This document shows, piece by piece, positions 35,290-45,011 of a stretch of 64,000 bases of DNA. The DNA is taken from positions 1 through 64,000 of the forward strand of contig JBBRDM010000002.1 in NCBI GenBank assembly GCA_038203935.1, in the 5' to 3' direction. A model generated the notes under the pieces. The model was not told the DNA's origin. It was given only the letters and a program-made list of their open reading frames with translations, and did not search any database. Within the stretch, counting starts at the first letter, position 1; every line of letters starts with the position of its first letter. Both the position numbers and the translations under genes were made by a program. The stretch is from JANXSG01 sp038203935. Its GTDB lineage: Bacteria; Armatimonadota; Chthonomonadetes; Chthonomonadales; Chthonomonadaceae.

Positions 35290-36384
35290 ATGCAGAAGAT
35301 TCGAGTTGCAATTTTGGGGCAAGGGAGAAGCGGGCGCGACATTCATGGGGCCTATCTCTCGAAGGATACGGATCGCTTTCAGATTGTTGCTGCCGTTGAT
35401 CCCCTGGCGGAAAGACGCAGTCGCGCAGCTTCAGAATACGGTTGTGCGACTTATTCAGATTATACAGAGCTATTTGGACGCGATGATATTGAGATTGTAG
35501 TGAATGCCTCCCCAAGTAAGTTTCACGTTCCTATCAGCCTTGACTTGCTGCAGCACGGTTTCAATGTACTCTGCGAAAAGCCCCTCGCCTCCAAAGCCTC
35601 CGATGTGGATCGGCTCATCGAGACTTCTGAAAAATCAGGGAAACTGTTGGCCATCTTTCAGCAATCGCGCTTCGCACCCTATTTTCAGAAAATACGTGAA
35701 GTGATTGCTTCAGATGTACTGGGAGAGATAGTTCAGATTTGCGTGGAGTTCAATGGCTTTTCGCGCCGTTACGATTGGCAGACCCTCACCAGCGAGATGG
35801 GAGGCAACTTGCTCAATACCGGGCCGCACCCTCTGGATCAAGCTCTGCAGCTATTCGGAAACGATACTATGCCTGCCATACACTGCCTTATGCGGAACGC
35901 AACAAGTTATGGGACGGCAGAGGATCATGTGCTGCTCATTCTCAGCGGTGAGAAACGCCCCCTTATCCGCCTCGAAATCTCCTCATGTTGTCGGTTTCCT
36001 TCGTTTACCTACAATGTCTACGGCACTCGTGGGGGCTTGAAGGGGACCTCGGAGCACCTGGAGTGGGAGTACTACAATCCCGCAACTGCCAGCGAACTGC
36101 ATCTCACGACGACGCCTCTTGTTTCAGCGGAGGGAATGCCAGCATACTGCAGCGACTCGCTGGAATGGACCAAAGAGGAGTGGGACGCCCCGAAAGGCCA
36201 AGGGTTATTCGATGGCATGTCCCATGCGTTCTACTCAATGCTCTACCGCACTCTCACAGAAGGCGTGCCTCTAGAGATCACTCCCCAGCAGGTACGCCAG
36301 CAGATCGCCGTAATTGAGGAGTGCCAGCGCCAAAACCCGCACATCTACGGATCAGCTGCCCAGGGCACACCCTATCCAGCCTGA
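35290..36384 (+). CDS. Gfo/Idh/MocA-family oxidoreductase
   Basis: NAD(P)-dependent sugar or cyclitol oxidoreductase of 364 residues. The Rossmann part begins KIRVAILGQGRSGRDIHGAYL (G-x-G-x2-G), with EIVVNASPSKFHVPISLDLLQHGFNVLCEKPLA giving the family EKP signature (catalytic Lys in CEKP). The C-terminal sheet domain contains GGNLLNTGPHPLDQALQLFG, the usual D-x-G-x-H-like active-site line. The substrate cannot be told. AGGGCAGGATA lies before the ATG. It stands alone in the accessory zone; nothing links it to a pathway here. Confidence 0.92.
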   Translation: MQKIRVAILGQGRSGRDIHGAYLSKDTDRFQIVAAVDPLAERRSRAASEYGCATYSDYTELFGRDDIEIVVNASPSKFHVPISLDLLQHGFNVLCEKPLASKASDVDRLIETSEKSGKLLAIFQQSRFAPYFQKIREVIASDVLGEIVQICVEFNGFSRRYDWQTLTSEMGGNLLNTGPHPLDQALQLFGNDTMPAIHCLMRNATSYGTAEDHVLLILSGEKRPLIRLEISSCCRFPSFTYNVYGTRGGLKGTSEHLEWEYYNPATASELHLTTTPLVSAEGMPAYCSDSLEWTKEEWDAPKGQGLFDGMSHAFYSMLYRTLTEGVPLEITPQQVRQQIAVIEECQRQNPHIYGSAAQGTPYPA

Positions 36385-36606
36385 GTGGAAAGACATCTTG
36401 AGTCGCTTAAGCTATTCCCCATATCTGCCTGGTGCGGCCAGAACCAAATGCATCGCATGCACAGGGATCGGCCGAATGCCTGCCAAGAAGGTAATTCACG
36501 CCCAGGAAAGCACACATATAAAGCATTCAAGAGAGCTGATTAACGCAAATAATAATGCAAACTTTCTTCACTCAAATTCCTATATTCTGAAGCAGCCAAT
36601 CTCGAA

Positions 36607-36639
36607 ATATACATTCTTTAAGAATGAAAGGATGTATAT
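36607..36639. repeat. AT-rich stem-loop
   Basis: Inverted repeat 36607-36619 and 36627-36639 (ATATACATTCTTT pairs with AAAGGATGTATAT, one G-T pair). It has no T-run, so it is not a clear terminator. Confidence 0.5.
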
Positions 36640-36648
36640 TGTGATTAT

Positions 36649-36760
36649 TTGAACTATCAAAATATCATAACACTAGCATCTGGAATGCGTGGCGGTCGCC
36701 CATGTATACGAGGGATGCGCATCGCCGTTTCAGATGTACGGGGATGGCTCGCCGCTATTG
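36649..36760 (+). pseudogene. DUF433 antitoxin fragment
   Basis: The frame from the TTG at 36649 reads NYQNIITLASGMRGGRPCIRGMRIAVSDVRGWLA. The block GGRPCIRGMRI-V-DV-WLA is the N-terminal half of the DUF433 family (small helix-turn-helix antitoxins of DUF433/DUF5615 modules). After WLA the similarity ends abruptly and the expected second half and toxin gene are absent, so this is a truncated remnant. The region 36385-37379 otherwise contains only hairpins. Confidence 0.65.
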
Positions 36761-36825
36761 CCGCCCTCTTTGGTTCGCCTACCAGGGAAATATGGCTTCG
36801 ATGTGGAAATCAACCGACCAGCAAA

Positions 36826-36865
36826 ATCGTCGGCATTCTGCCTGTTCAGGCAGAATGCCGACGAT
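36826..36865. repeat. Perfect 19-bp inverted repeat (REP-like hairpin)
   Basis: The arms 36826-36844 and 36847-36865 are perfectly complementary (core CGGCATTCTGCCTG) with a two-base loop TT. It is a very stable hairpin without T-tail, placed next to the DUF433 fragment where similarity breaks. It is probably a REP-type element. Confidence 0.8.
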
Positions 36866-37379
36866 ACAACTGCATTTGATAAAGACAGCACGTTCTCTCG
36901 CATTGAGAGTTCCTAGTCCTCGTTCCTTCCGTCTAAGCTTCTCGGCTAGATTTAGGTACATATTTGCATAGAAGCCATTGCAGGAAAGTGTGACGCCCCT
37001 CTTCAAAAGATCCATGTGTTCTCATCTTCATTTTCTGACCCTATATTCATTGATAACTAAGCTCAATCACCACCGACAATATTGGACACATCCCGATGCG
37101 CTAAAAAATCCACCTGTGAGCGTAGTGCTGTTCGTATTAGTTCTGAGGCGGCATCAGACATCGAAAGTCAAGGAATAACCGGCCGCTTATCCAGCAAATC
37201 AAGAGCAAGCCTAAGAATGTATTAATAGGACGCTGTCGAAGTTCAAAGGAGCAGGTAAGCTTTTTAAAATAACTCTCAATCAATGCGGTTATTAAAATCT
37301 GGATAATTTGAGAATAACCCGCACAAAAATCCAAAGATCCAAATTAATCATACATTGCAATAAATATCCGGTGAAAACT

Positions 37380-39008
37380 TCATTTTTTATAAACTGCTGC
37401 GGCGTCACCTTTGCTCAGCGGAAGCCGCTTTTTTAACTTCCAGGCTCCGTACCAGATCACTAGATAGTAGGACCCAATCAAAATAGGATGTGGTGTGGCA
37501 GCAGAGAAGCAGGACCAGCTAAAACCCGAGCAAGTCTGAATAACCCAGATCAGCAGCGATAAAAGCGGGGCAAGAATCAATGCTATCGCGGGGAAAACTG
37601 CCGACAGAAATCCAAGGGGAATAATAATACTCAAAAGGGGCACAGAAAGGGAGTTTGCCAATAATGAGACAAGTGAAAAGGTATGAAAATAGGCCGCAAT
37701 AAGCGGCAGCGAGCCGATCTGAGCAGCAAATGACAGCATAATTGAACCGGCAAAAATCTCAAATCCTAATACGAATAGTCTTGATGGTTGTTTATCGTGA
37801 AACATTCGATACTGCGCATTATTAAGCAGCCGCTCACCGAAAGGAAGCAGATGCGCTATGGTGATCACCGCTGCAAACGTCAACTGGAAACCGGCATCGA
37901 ACAGCTGGAAAGGATTCCAAATCAGAATGGTGAGAGCGGTAAGAGCCAGCGCATTCCATATATCGAACTCGCGCTCCAGAAGAATACTGGCTAGATAGAT
38001 TCCTGCGAGAAGCGCCGCCCTAGTCACTGCTGGCCGCCCTCCTGCCATCAAAGCAAACAAGATAAGCAGCAGTATAGTAAAGATAATCGCTGGTTTTCGC
38101 TGCACCCCTATGCGCCAGAAAAGTCCTCGAATTAGGATGACTACAATCCCCACATGCAGCCCTGCCGTAGCAAGAATATGCTCGGTACCTGTTCGTTCAA
38201 AATCTTCCAGAACACGAGAGCTAAGTCCGCTTTTATCACCGAGCAGTATTCCTTGAAGAAGTCCCGAATTTATTGCAGAAAATGATGCGTTGAATCTGTA
38301 TTTGAAAAGATTTCTGAATTTTATAGCCAGCCAGAGAATCGGCTCATCAGGGAAACGCTTATACGGGAGTATTGTGCAGTCCTTTGGATGAGTTATGTAG
38401 AGTGCAGCCGAAGTTCCTCGTCGCCATTCTCGTTCCGCGAAGTCAAAGCCGCCAGGATTTCGTGCGCCGGCAGCATATTTTAGGTCCCCATTTAGCTCTA
38501 CCAGATCACCAAAAAAAGGAGGGTGGAATGCTGCGCCACTCTCCTTCAGCGTTTTTCGTTCGCCATTCAAGATCAGGAATACATCGATACTTTGATCCGA
38601 ATTGCGCATCCCGTCCATATCTCTGATTTTCACTGTAAACGAGGCGGAGCCCCGATCATCAGATGACTTTGACGGGCGAATTAATACATCTGATTCGACA
38701 GTTCCACGCACTGTTTTGTGCCCGGAGTCGAATTGGGTGATATCATTGAAATTAAGTTTCTCCTGCGAGAAACACCGCAGACAGCCCAGCAGTACGAATC
38801 CGAGGACTATTCCACTGGATGCCCAGTAAGCACGCTTTGTGACCGCGCACAAAATGCAGCAAATACCAAGAAGTCCACAGCCTGCTAATTTAAGCACTGG
38901 ACTCCATAACTCAACTGCAATACCAATCCCAAATGATATAGTGAGAACTACGAGCGGACGACTCAACTGACTCCACCCACTGTATGGCAGGAGCAGCAGG
39001 CAGTACAT
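37380..39008 (-). CDS. ComEC/Rec2 channel protein without nuclease domain
   Basis: Polytopic membrane protein of 542 residues of the ComEC/Rec2 family, the inner-membrane channel for transforming DNA. A short DUF4131-type beta domain with GDLVELNGDLKYAAGARNPGGFDFAEREWRRG lies about 165-205, and the competence domain begins GLLQGILLGDKSGLSSRVLEDFERTGTEHILATAGLHVGIVV, with the hallmark H-x-L-x-x-x-GLHV. The C-terminal metallo-beta-lactamase domain that makes full-length ComEC about 700-800 residues is missing; no MBL gene is seen next to it. The start at 39008 may be further downstream. It could still import DNA or be a paralogue. Confidence 0.85.
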   Translation of the reverse strand: MYCLLLLPYSGWSQLSRPLVVLTISFGIGIAVELWSPVLKLAGCGLLGICCILCAVTKRAYWASSGIVLGFVLLGCLRCFSQEKLNFNDITQFDSGHKTVRGTVESDVLIRPSKSSDDRGSASFTVKIRDMDGMRNSDQSIDVFLILNGERKTLKESGAAFHPPFFGDLVELNGDLKYAAGARNPGGFDFAEREWRRGTSAALYITHPKDCTILPYKRFPDEPILWLAIKFRNLFKYRFNASFSAINSGLLQGILLGDKSGLSSRVLEDFERTGTEHILATAGLHVGIVVILIRGLFWRIGVQRKPAIIFTILLLILFALMAGGRPAVTRAALLAGIYLASILLEREFDIWNALALTALTILIWNPFQLFDAGFQLTFAAVITIAHLLPFGERLLNNAQYRMFHDKQPSRLFVLGFEIFAGSIMLSFAAQIGSLPLIAAYFHTFSLVSLLANSLSVPLLSIIIPLGFLSAVFPAIALILAPLLSLLIWVIQTCSGFSWSCFSAATPHPILIGSYYLVIWYGAWKLKKRLPLSKGDAAAVYKK

Positions 39009-39038
39009 TGCGATATTGCTGCAGCAGGTAGCATAGCG

Positions 39039-39461
39039 CTATAATTTCACATCGATAATGCCGCTGACTCCTACTCCCGGCACCCTCTTAATGTCGGAAA
39101 CGCTTTTGCTGGCGATTGGGATCAAGGCACGAAAGCGCATTCCGAGCGGGCCGAATTTACCCTCAATCTGTGCGACTGCCTTCACTTTTTCAACGGCTTC
39201 GCGCGGACCGGCCACCTGCACCGCGCCAGCGTATGCACCCGTTCCTAGTGAGAGAACAGGAACTACTTTGGTGTCGAATGCAGTTCCAACATTGTTGGTT
39301 TTAGTCACGGAGTTGATGGCTTTGTTAATTTCCGGGCCAAATTTATCCACAGCGAGCATTATTCCGCCGCCTTTTAAAATTTTATCAAGCTGGGGCGCGG
39401 CTGATACCGCTGCTCCGAGACATGCTACCACAACAATAATTGCAATTTTTCGATAAATCAT
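39039..39461 (-). CDS. Exported hypothetical protein
   Basis: Protein of 140 residues with a signal peptide (YRKIAIIVVVACLGAAVSAAP) and a compact domain with ILKGGGIMLAVDKFGPEINKAINSV, LSLGTGAYAGAVQVAGP and FRALIPIAS. No family is recognised. It overlaps the upstream HTH gene by four bases and belongs to the same small operon; the ComEC gene follows. Confidence 0.65.
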   Translation of the reverse strand: MIYRKIAIIVVVACLGAAVSAAPQLDKILKGGGIMLAVDKFGPEINKAINSVTKTNNVGTAFDTKVVPVLSLGTGAYAGAVQVAGPREAVEKVKAVAQIEGKFGPLGMRFRALIPIASKSVSDIKRVPGVGVSGIIDVKL

Positions 39462-39811
39462 TGCTTCTCTCCTTGATCGATTTGATCTGAATCTTTCGGT
39501 GGGAATGAGGAAGAGAGTAAACGTTCAGGGCGCAGCATGCCCTCCTCTTCTGCCCATTTGATGACATTGCGCCAGTCTGGTGAACCTATAAGATGATCGG
39601 TGCTGAGTTTTTGAATGAGGCCTGTCATGAAATGCTGTACATAATCAGGAGTGAGCGCGAGCTCGCGTGCAATTTCGCCAATCTGATACTCCTGAGCCGA
39701 GAGAATTACTATTTTTCGCTGGTCTGCACTCAGCGCTTCCAGTATGCGCGAGTTGGACTGCCTGTGGATGCGTTCCTGCTTTTTATAACGAATTCGGGCT
39801 TTTGTCCTCAA
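39458..39811 (-). CDS. Small LuxR-like helix-turn-helix protein
   Basis: Protein of 117 residues with a basic N-terminus and a LuxR/sigma-4-type helix-turn-helix: LSADQRKIVILSAQEYQIGEIARELALTPDYVQHFMTGLIQKL (about 27-70), whose turn and recognition helix fall at about 42-63. It has no receiver or ligand-binding domain. It may regulate the exported protein and ComEC genes downstream in the operon. DNA target is unknown. Confidence 0.7.
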   Translation of the reverse strand: MRTKARIRYKKQERIHRQSNSRILEALSADQRKIVILSAQEYQIGEIARELALTPDYVQHFMTGLIQKLSTDHLIGSPDWRNVIKWAEEEGMLRPERLLSSSFPPKDSDQIDQGEKQ

Positions 39812-40008
39812 ATTCCCCCCTAGTGTTATTTTAGTGCCATTCAGTATTTCGATTACAGGGATTTTTCAACGAACATTCGCTCAGTTCCTCCGTAATATGT
39901 TCCCGTCCTTATGCCGGATTCTTACCAATATTTCTGATGAGAATATACAATAAGACGAAACCACTTCGGGATTTGTATGTCTTTTACTCCTGAAGTGAAT
40001 TCGGCTTA

Positions 40009-43000
40009 TTATTCTCCATCGTGCCCATCGATAACCGTGGTTCGGCAGACATCGCTGTAATCACAGAATTTACAATGGTTTCCGGGTGTCGCATCCACTC
40101 GAACAGAGATAATTTCTGAGGCTATACGGAGCGCGGATGCCTCCGCATTTTTAATCAAATCGGCGTACTGATCGCGGTTTAAAGGAGTAACAGAGGTCGC
40201 TTTATCCAGGCCTTTAGCCACACCGAACACCTTTGGGATACCCAGTTCCATCCGAAAAATACGAGGCCGGCCTTGATCTTCTGCAGAGTCGTAACATGCA
40301 GCAACCGGCTTGAGTCCAAATAGGCGTTCGGCGGCCATCATATAGAGAGGCATCTGGAGCGATCGTCCATTTTGCATCTCTTTAAAATCAGGCGCCTGCC
40401 CAAGTTTATAATCTATTATAATTGCTCGCCCAGTGGTATCGCCTATATCTACTCTGTCTATTCTCCCGCAGATTGAGATCGTCAGGGAGTTATCATCATT
40501 CGACAGAACCAGAGCTTCCATCGTAGATCCCGCATCGCGCGTTCTGGTTGGAATTGGAATGTCCGCTTCATCTATAGGTTCATCCGGGCCAAAAGCCAGC
40601 TCAAAATGCGCGGGAGTCATCCCAAATAGCGGCTGGAAATGCATTTCCCGTTCCGCAAATCTATCCAATGCATTCGATATCATTCGCTGAGCCATCAATA
40701 TTCTGTGCGATCTGGCATCCAGCTGCTGTGTCTCAATGATCTCAAGCAGCAGTTTTCGCAGTTCCAATTTCATTTGCTCCAGCTGTTCCGATTCCGTCTG
40801 CAGCGTAATTTTTCGATTTTTCGACTGAATGCTATGACGTCTTAGGACCTCATGTAAAACGGTACCCTGTACAATCCTTCCCGCACCATCCCTCTGGGGG
40901 CGAAGCTTTAATTTATACTGAAGCAGGTATTGGAATGGGCAGCGCTGATAGGTCTCTAGTTCCGAGACGGTGAATAGCCGCCGTTTGGTGAATAGAGAGC
41001 GATTTTTCGGAACGGAGATATTTGGGATTCTTGGAAGGCGTCGTGAAACGAGTGTATCGCGTGTTTTAATTCCGCAATTCTCTCTTGATAACAGCTTTTT
41101 CAACAGTTCTTTTGCTGCGATCTGTTTCTCCTCTCGTCGAATTGAATCTGATTCAATTCCAGGATCGAAGAGGTCGGCGCATCCTGCAAGAAGCAGGTCC
41201 TCGTCCGTTACGCATTCCTCAGCCCGAGGCGCAACATCCGCCAGAGTACGGGAAACTACTTCGGGCACATGCGTGCCCTGTTTGGTGTTGTGTGAAGCGA
41301 AAACCGACCGGACTTCATCCAGATAGAACGAAGGCAGCGCATCGGAATTGTCTATCGAGCGAGGGAATGATAGGATTAATCTGTCCGCAGGCGCCGTAAC
41401 GGAAAGATAGAAGAAAAAACGTTCATCATCGGAGCGATCCTTTATATCTTCCAAATCAACATTTGCCACCTTCCGGAGCATCTGCCTTTCTTCATCGCGT
41501 AAGAAAGGATCTTCTGAAATGCGCCGGGGGAATCCCCGCTCTGTCAGCCCCATTACGGCCGCAGTATGAATAGGATGTTTTCGAGAATCATACGGTTCCG
41601 CAACACGCACCTGATCGGAAGGTGCACAGGCTACAACCGCTTTTCCACTCCAGCAGGGAGCCAATTCATCTAAAAATTGATTGAAAGTGATGGGGCCAGT
41701 TTTTGAAATACTGCCGATTTCCGCCATCGCCTGCAGCGCTTCAATGGCAGAATCCATTGCTGTATTATCACGCTCCTGCCTGGATGGCTCACCGCTGTCG
41801 ATACGGGATTTTATGCCGAACGTTTCGATCAAGGAATGAATACAGCCTTCAAATTCTTTTATTTCCATGGGTCGATTCGTGAGTAATGCTTCAAATCGAA
41901 CCATATGCTGGATTGTTTCATGTAGCGCTGTGTGCATATTGGAACCGGTCAGATTTAGAAACGCTGCGCTGCCTTCGCGGACAGAACTGGCTGCTGCTTT
42001 TTTCCTGAGATGCTCCACTTCAATTTTATCTGGAAAAGTGTAACTCGATTTTAAAAATGCAAACACATCCTCTTTCTGCCAGTGATTTCGAATAACCCGA
42101 AAGTACGCGAGCAGTGTTTTGACCACTGGATTTTCGTCAATGATTTCCGGGCCGTCGACATCCAGCGGCACTTTGTACCGTTCGCATACCGCGCTGAGAA
42201 TGGGGGCATACTCTCCCATCGTCCGCAGGATGATGGTCATATCTTTCCAAGCGATACCCTCAGTGTCATGCAGCCGCCGGAATTCGCGGGCCACCATTTC
42301 CGATTCTACGTAGGGATTCGGCGCGTCGAATATTTTGATTCTATTCTCTGCTGCCAGTTTGCAGGGAGGCATTTCAGAAAGCCCTGGTGAAAAAATCCGT
42401 TTGCCAAGCATTGTGAGTGCAGTATTGAGCGATTTGCTGTCCTCGGTGAGTGTCTCCTCATCCGTATTAAATTCCTTTCGCAGATGAGTCAATGTTCTCT
42501 GTGGCGCGGCAAAAAGCAGCGGCCGTTTCGAATTGTAGGGAAGCGAGACCACCAGCTCGTTCCGAGGCTCACCAATGGACAGTCCCTGCCCAGCTATTGC
42601 AGCGAGCAGTTTCCGCTGTGCATAGGAAAATCGGTAAAATCCATCCACAAGAATCGTAGCTGCTGCGCAGGGTAGTTTTGCAAATTCCCTGTCGAGCAGA
42701 TCGACCGCTTCCCAAAGGCAGTCTTCTTCGTCCTGCAGTTGGTGATTTTTCAGCAGTTTATTATATTCACTGAAAATTAAAGAGAGTTCTACGGCTTTTT
42801 TCTCATAGGCAGGATTTTCCAGCTGAACAGCAGCCTCTGCTGCTGTTTCTTCCAGATTTACAGGAAATAAATCCGCGAGTTTCCATTCTCGGATACAATC
42901 GGCTAGGGCAGGCACGAATCCCGGTGCATCCAGCATTTTTCCGAAGAAACTATCTTCGACAATATAGGTTTGCATCACTTGTGAAAGCAGGAGGCGTTTG

Positions 43001-43263
43001 AGAGTGCGGGATATACTGCGAGCATTAGGTTTACGCTGATGATTGATATTGCTAACGAGAGTACCGAAGGTAGTAAATTTTTCCAGGATTTCCGCTGTTG
43101 GGCAGCTTAACCGAACGGATGCCAGGTGTGCTGCGAATTTGACCTGCTCGGTAGAGGGCAAAATCATAATAGTATGCTCTGGGTCGGCTATAAATTTATC
43201 GAGGAGAGCGTCAGAAAGAACGTCGCCCGTGTCTCCAAGTACTATTTTGAGGGTTGGCAGCAT
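40009..43263 (-). CDS. AddB-like PD-(D/E)XK nuclease with 4Fe-4S cluster
   Basis: Protein of 1084 residues resembling AddB, the second subunit of the AddAB helicase-nuclease that processes DNA ends for recombination. The C-terminal RecB-type nuclease starts with the first cluster cysteine C775 in YQRCPFQY, carries the catalytic DYK (951-953, IIIDYKLG) and ends with C1064-x2-C1067-x5-C1073, the spacing of the AddB iron-sulfur staple. The inactive-helicase body lies between, with AVMGLTERGFP and LILSFPR. The N-terminal nucleotide loop is degenerate (VLGDTGDVLSD rather than G-x-x-G-x-GK-T). No AddA gene is in the window. It could instead be a stand-alone RecB-like nuclease. Confidence 0.8.
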   Translation of the reverse strand: MLPTLKIVLGDTGDVLSDALLDKFIADPEHTIMILPSTEQVKFAAHLASVRLSCPTAEILEKFTTFGTLVSNINHQRKPNARSISRTLKRLLLSQVMQTYIVEDSFFGKMLDAPGFVPALADCIREWKLADLFPVNLEETAAEAAVQLENPAYEKKAVELSLIFSEYNKLLKNHQLQDEEDCLWEAVDLLDREFAKLPCAAATILVDGFYRFSYAQRKLLAAIAGQGLSIGEPRNELVVSLPYNSKRPLLFAAPQRTLTHLRKEFNTDEETLTEDSKSLNTALTMLGKRIFSPGLSEMPPCKLAAENRIKIFDAPNPYVESEMVAREFRRLHDTEGIAWKDMTIILRTMGEYAPILSAVCERYKVPLDVDGPEIIDENPVVKTLLAYFRVIRNHWQKEDVFAFLKSSYTFPDKIEVEHLRKKAAASSVREGSAAFLNLTGSNMHTALHETIQHMVRFEALLTNRPMEIKEFEGCIHSLIETFGIKSRIDSGEPSRQERDNTAMDSAIEALQAMAEIGSISKTGPITFNQFLDELAPCWSGKAVVACAPSDQVRVAEPYDSRKHPIHTAAVMGLTERGFPRRISEDPFLRDEERQMLRKVANVDLEDIKDRSDDERFFFYLSVTAPADRLILSFPRSIDNSDALPSFYLDEVRSVFASHNTKQGTHVPEVVSRTLADVAPRAEECVTDEDLLLAGCADLFDPGIESDSIRREEKQIAAKELLKKLLSRENCGIKTRDTLVSRRLPRIPNISVPKNRSLFTKRRLFTVSELETYQRCPFQYLLQYKLKLRPQRDGAGRIVQGTVLHEVLRRHSIQSKNRKITLQTESEQLEQMKLELRKLLLEIIETQQLDARSHRILMAQRMISNALDRFAEREMHFQPLFGMTPAHFELAFGPDEPIDEADIPIPTRTRDAGSTMEALVLSNDDNSLTISICGRIDRVDIGDTTGRAIIIDYKLGQAPDFKEMQNGRSLQMPLYMMAAERLFGLKPVAACYDSAEDQGRPRIFRMELGIPKVFGVAKGLDKATSVTPLNRDQYADLIKNAEASALRIASEIISVRVDATPGNHCKFCDYSDVCRTTVIDGHDGE

Positions 43264-43453
43264 GCATCACCGGTGAGTTTTCAGGATTATACAACTTCAG
43301 TTATGGTACAGATTATGACATATTGCGCATTCATAAGATAACAAAATACTGCCGGGGAATTTTAGATTATATCGCCACGCATCTATGGAGGATTCTGTTT
43401 TGAACTAGGTGAAATCAATGTATGACAAAAAGAATTTTTAACGGGAGCATGCA

Positions 43454-45007
43454 ATGATTTCACACAGAAAGATATCCTCGTCCGTTTTAATCACACAAAG
43501 TATTGCGATTCTTATCACCATACTTTTCAATAACACTCCTGCTTTGGCGCAAATGCCCTGGTATGGGTATGCAGGTAATCCGCAGCATACAGCCAAAAGT
43601 AAATTTGCTGCCCAGCACTTCAAGAAGATAAAATGGCAAACACCCGTAGACCTCACTCCTCAATCTTCTTTCGGCGATCTGCTCATTCATTACGGGTCTC
43701 CTATGATCACTCCTCATAATACAGTGATTATTCCAGTCAAGACTGGGCAGTTCGATGGATTCAAAATTGAGGCGCGCAAGACAAAAGATGGTTCACTCGT
43801 CTGGACACAAAACACCAGCTATTCCGTCCCACAGCACGACTGGACACCCAGCTTTTCTCCTACTATCACACCAAAATTCTTAATCTACTATCCAGAATCG
43901 GGTGGGCGGGTCTCTTTTCGTGACAATCTGGATGCACCAAACCCGCTGCATACCTCCACGATTGCATTTTATGGCGCAGCAGCCTATGCGGCAAATCCTT
44001 CCGCTTATGATGCTAACGTTAAAATAAATACACCTATAACGACTGATTCGCAGGGGAACATCTATTTCGGTTACTATGTGACCGGAGCAACCCCTATCGG
44101 CCTGACAAGCGGTATCGTTCGAATTGGTGTTGATGGAAAAATATTATGGACTACCGTTATCAGCGCATCCGGCGACTCCTCGATGACTAAAGTGGTACAC
44201 AACTGTGCGCCCGCTCTTAGTGTTTCGGAGGGAACTCTCTATGTGGCGGTCAGCAACGGAAATGGATTTGGTTTTGGTACCGGCTATCTCCTCGCTCTAA
44301 ACAGCAAAACACTCGCTCCAAAAAATGCGGTGCGACTGAAAGATCCGCGTACATTTCAAGATGCTGATCTCCACGATGACGGTACCTCCTCGCCCACAGT
44401 GGGGCCGGATGGCGATGTCTATATGGGAGTTCTGGAGAATCCGTTCGCTAGCAATAACGACCGGGGGTGGCTGCTTCACTTCGACAGCACACTCGCAACG
44501 GAAAAAACGCCTGGCGCTTTTGGCTGGGACGATACCTGCGCCATCGTACCATCCTCTATGGTATCTGCTTATCACGGCTCGTCCACCTATCTCATTATGA
44601 CTAAATACAACAACTACGCCGGCCTTGGCAGCGGCGATGGTGTTAATCGAGTTGCAATTCTGGATAGCAAAGGAAAGAGCAAAGACCCGGTCACAGGGAT
44701 AGATATACTTCCTGAAGTTATCTCGATTACCGGACAGACACCGGACCTGAATGCAATTGCTGGTGGATATCCAAATGCTGTGCGTGAATGGTGCATCAAT
44801 ACCGCCGCTGTCGACACGGTATCGAAATCCATCATAGTCAACTCTGAAGACGGTGTTCTCTATCGCTGGAGCACTATCACCGGGAATATATCGGAAAGCA
44901 TCCGGCTGACTGCCGGTCTGGGTGAAGCTTATACCCCCACGCTCATCGCGCCGGATGGAACTGTATTTGCTATTAACGATGCGATGTTGTTTGCAGTCGG
45001 AGAATAG
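43454..45007 (+). CDS. Secreted PQQ/beta-propeller-like protein
   Basis: Exported protein of 517 residues. After a signal peptide (TQSIAILITILFNNTPALAQ) the sequence starts PWYGYAGNPQHTAKS, a common opening of BamB/PQQ-repeat propellers, and contains blade-like units such as ITPHNTVIIPVKT, ITTDSQGNIYFGYYV, SPTVGPDGDVYMGV and TLIAPDGTVFAIND. The repeats are weak for true PQQ binding, so the role may be structural or binding. The ATG has CGGGAG 7 nt upstream. The ChaN-like gene starts 5 bp after its stop, which suggests an operon. Confidence 0.75.
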   Translation: MISHRKISSSVLITQSIAILITILFNNTPALAQMPWYGYAGNPQHTAKSKFAAQHFKKIKWQTPVDLTPQSSFGDLLIHYGSPMITPHNTVIIPVKTGQFDGFKIEARKTKDGSLVWTQNTSYSVPQHDWTPSFSPTITPKFLIYYPESGGRVSFRDNLDAPNPLHTSTIAFYGAAAYAANPSAYDANVKINTPITTDSQGNIYFGYYVTGATPIGLTSGIVRIGVDGKILWTTVISASGDSSMTKVVHNCAPALSVSEGTLYVAVSNGNGFGFGTGYLLALNSKTLAPKNAVRLKDPRTFQDADLHDDGTSSPTVGPDGDVYMGVLENPFASNNDRGWLLHFDSTLATEKTPGAFGWDDTCAIVPSSMVSAYHGSSTYLIMTKYNNYAGLGSGDGVNRVAILDSKGKSKDPVTGIDILPEVISITGQTPDLNAIAGGYPNAVREWCINTAAVDTVSKSIIVNSEDGVLYRWSTITGNISESIRLTAGLGEAYTPTLIAPDGTVFAINDAMLFAVGE

Positions 45008-45011
45008 TGCT

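Noticed and set aside
31552..36865. A possible defence island
   Set aside because: Only TA pieces are seen. There is no nuclease, helicase, reverse transcriptase, CRISPR or restriction gene, so a defence system is not supported.
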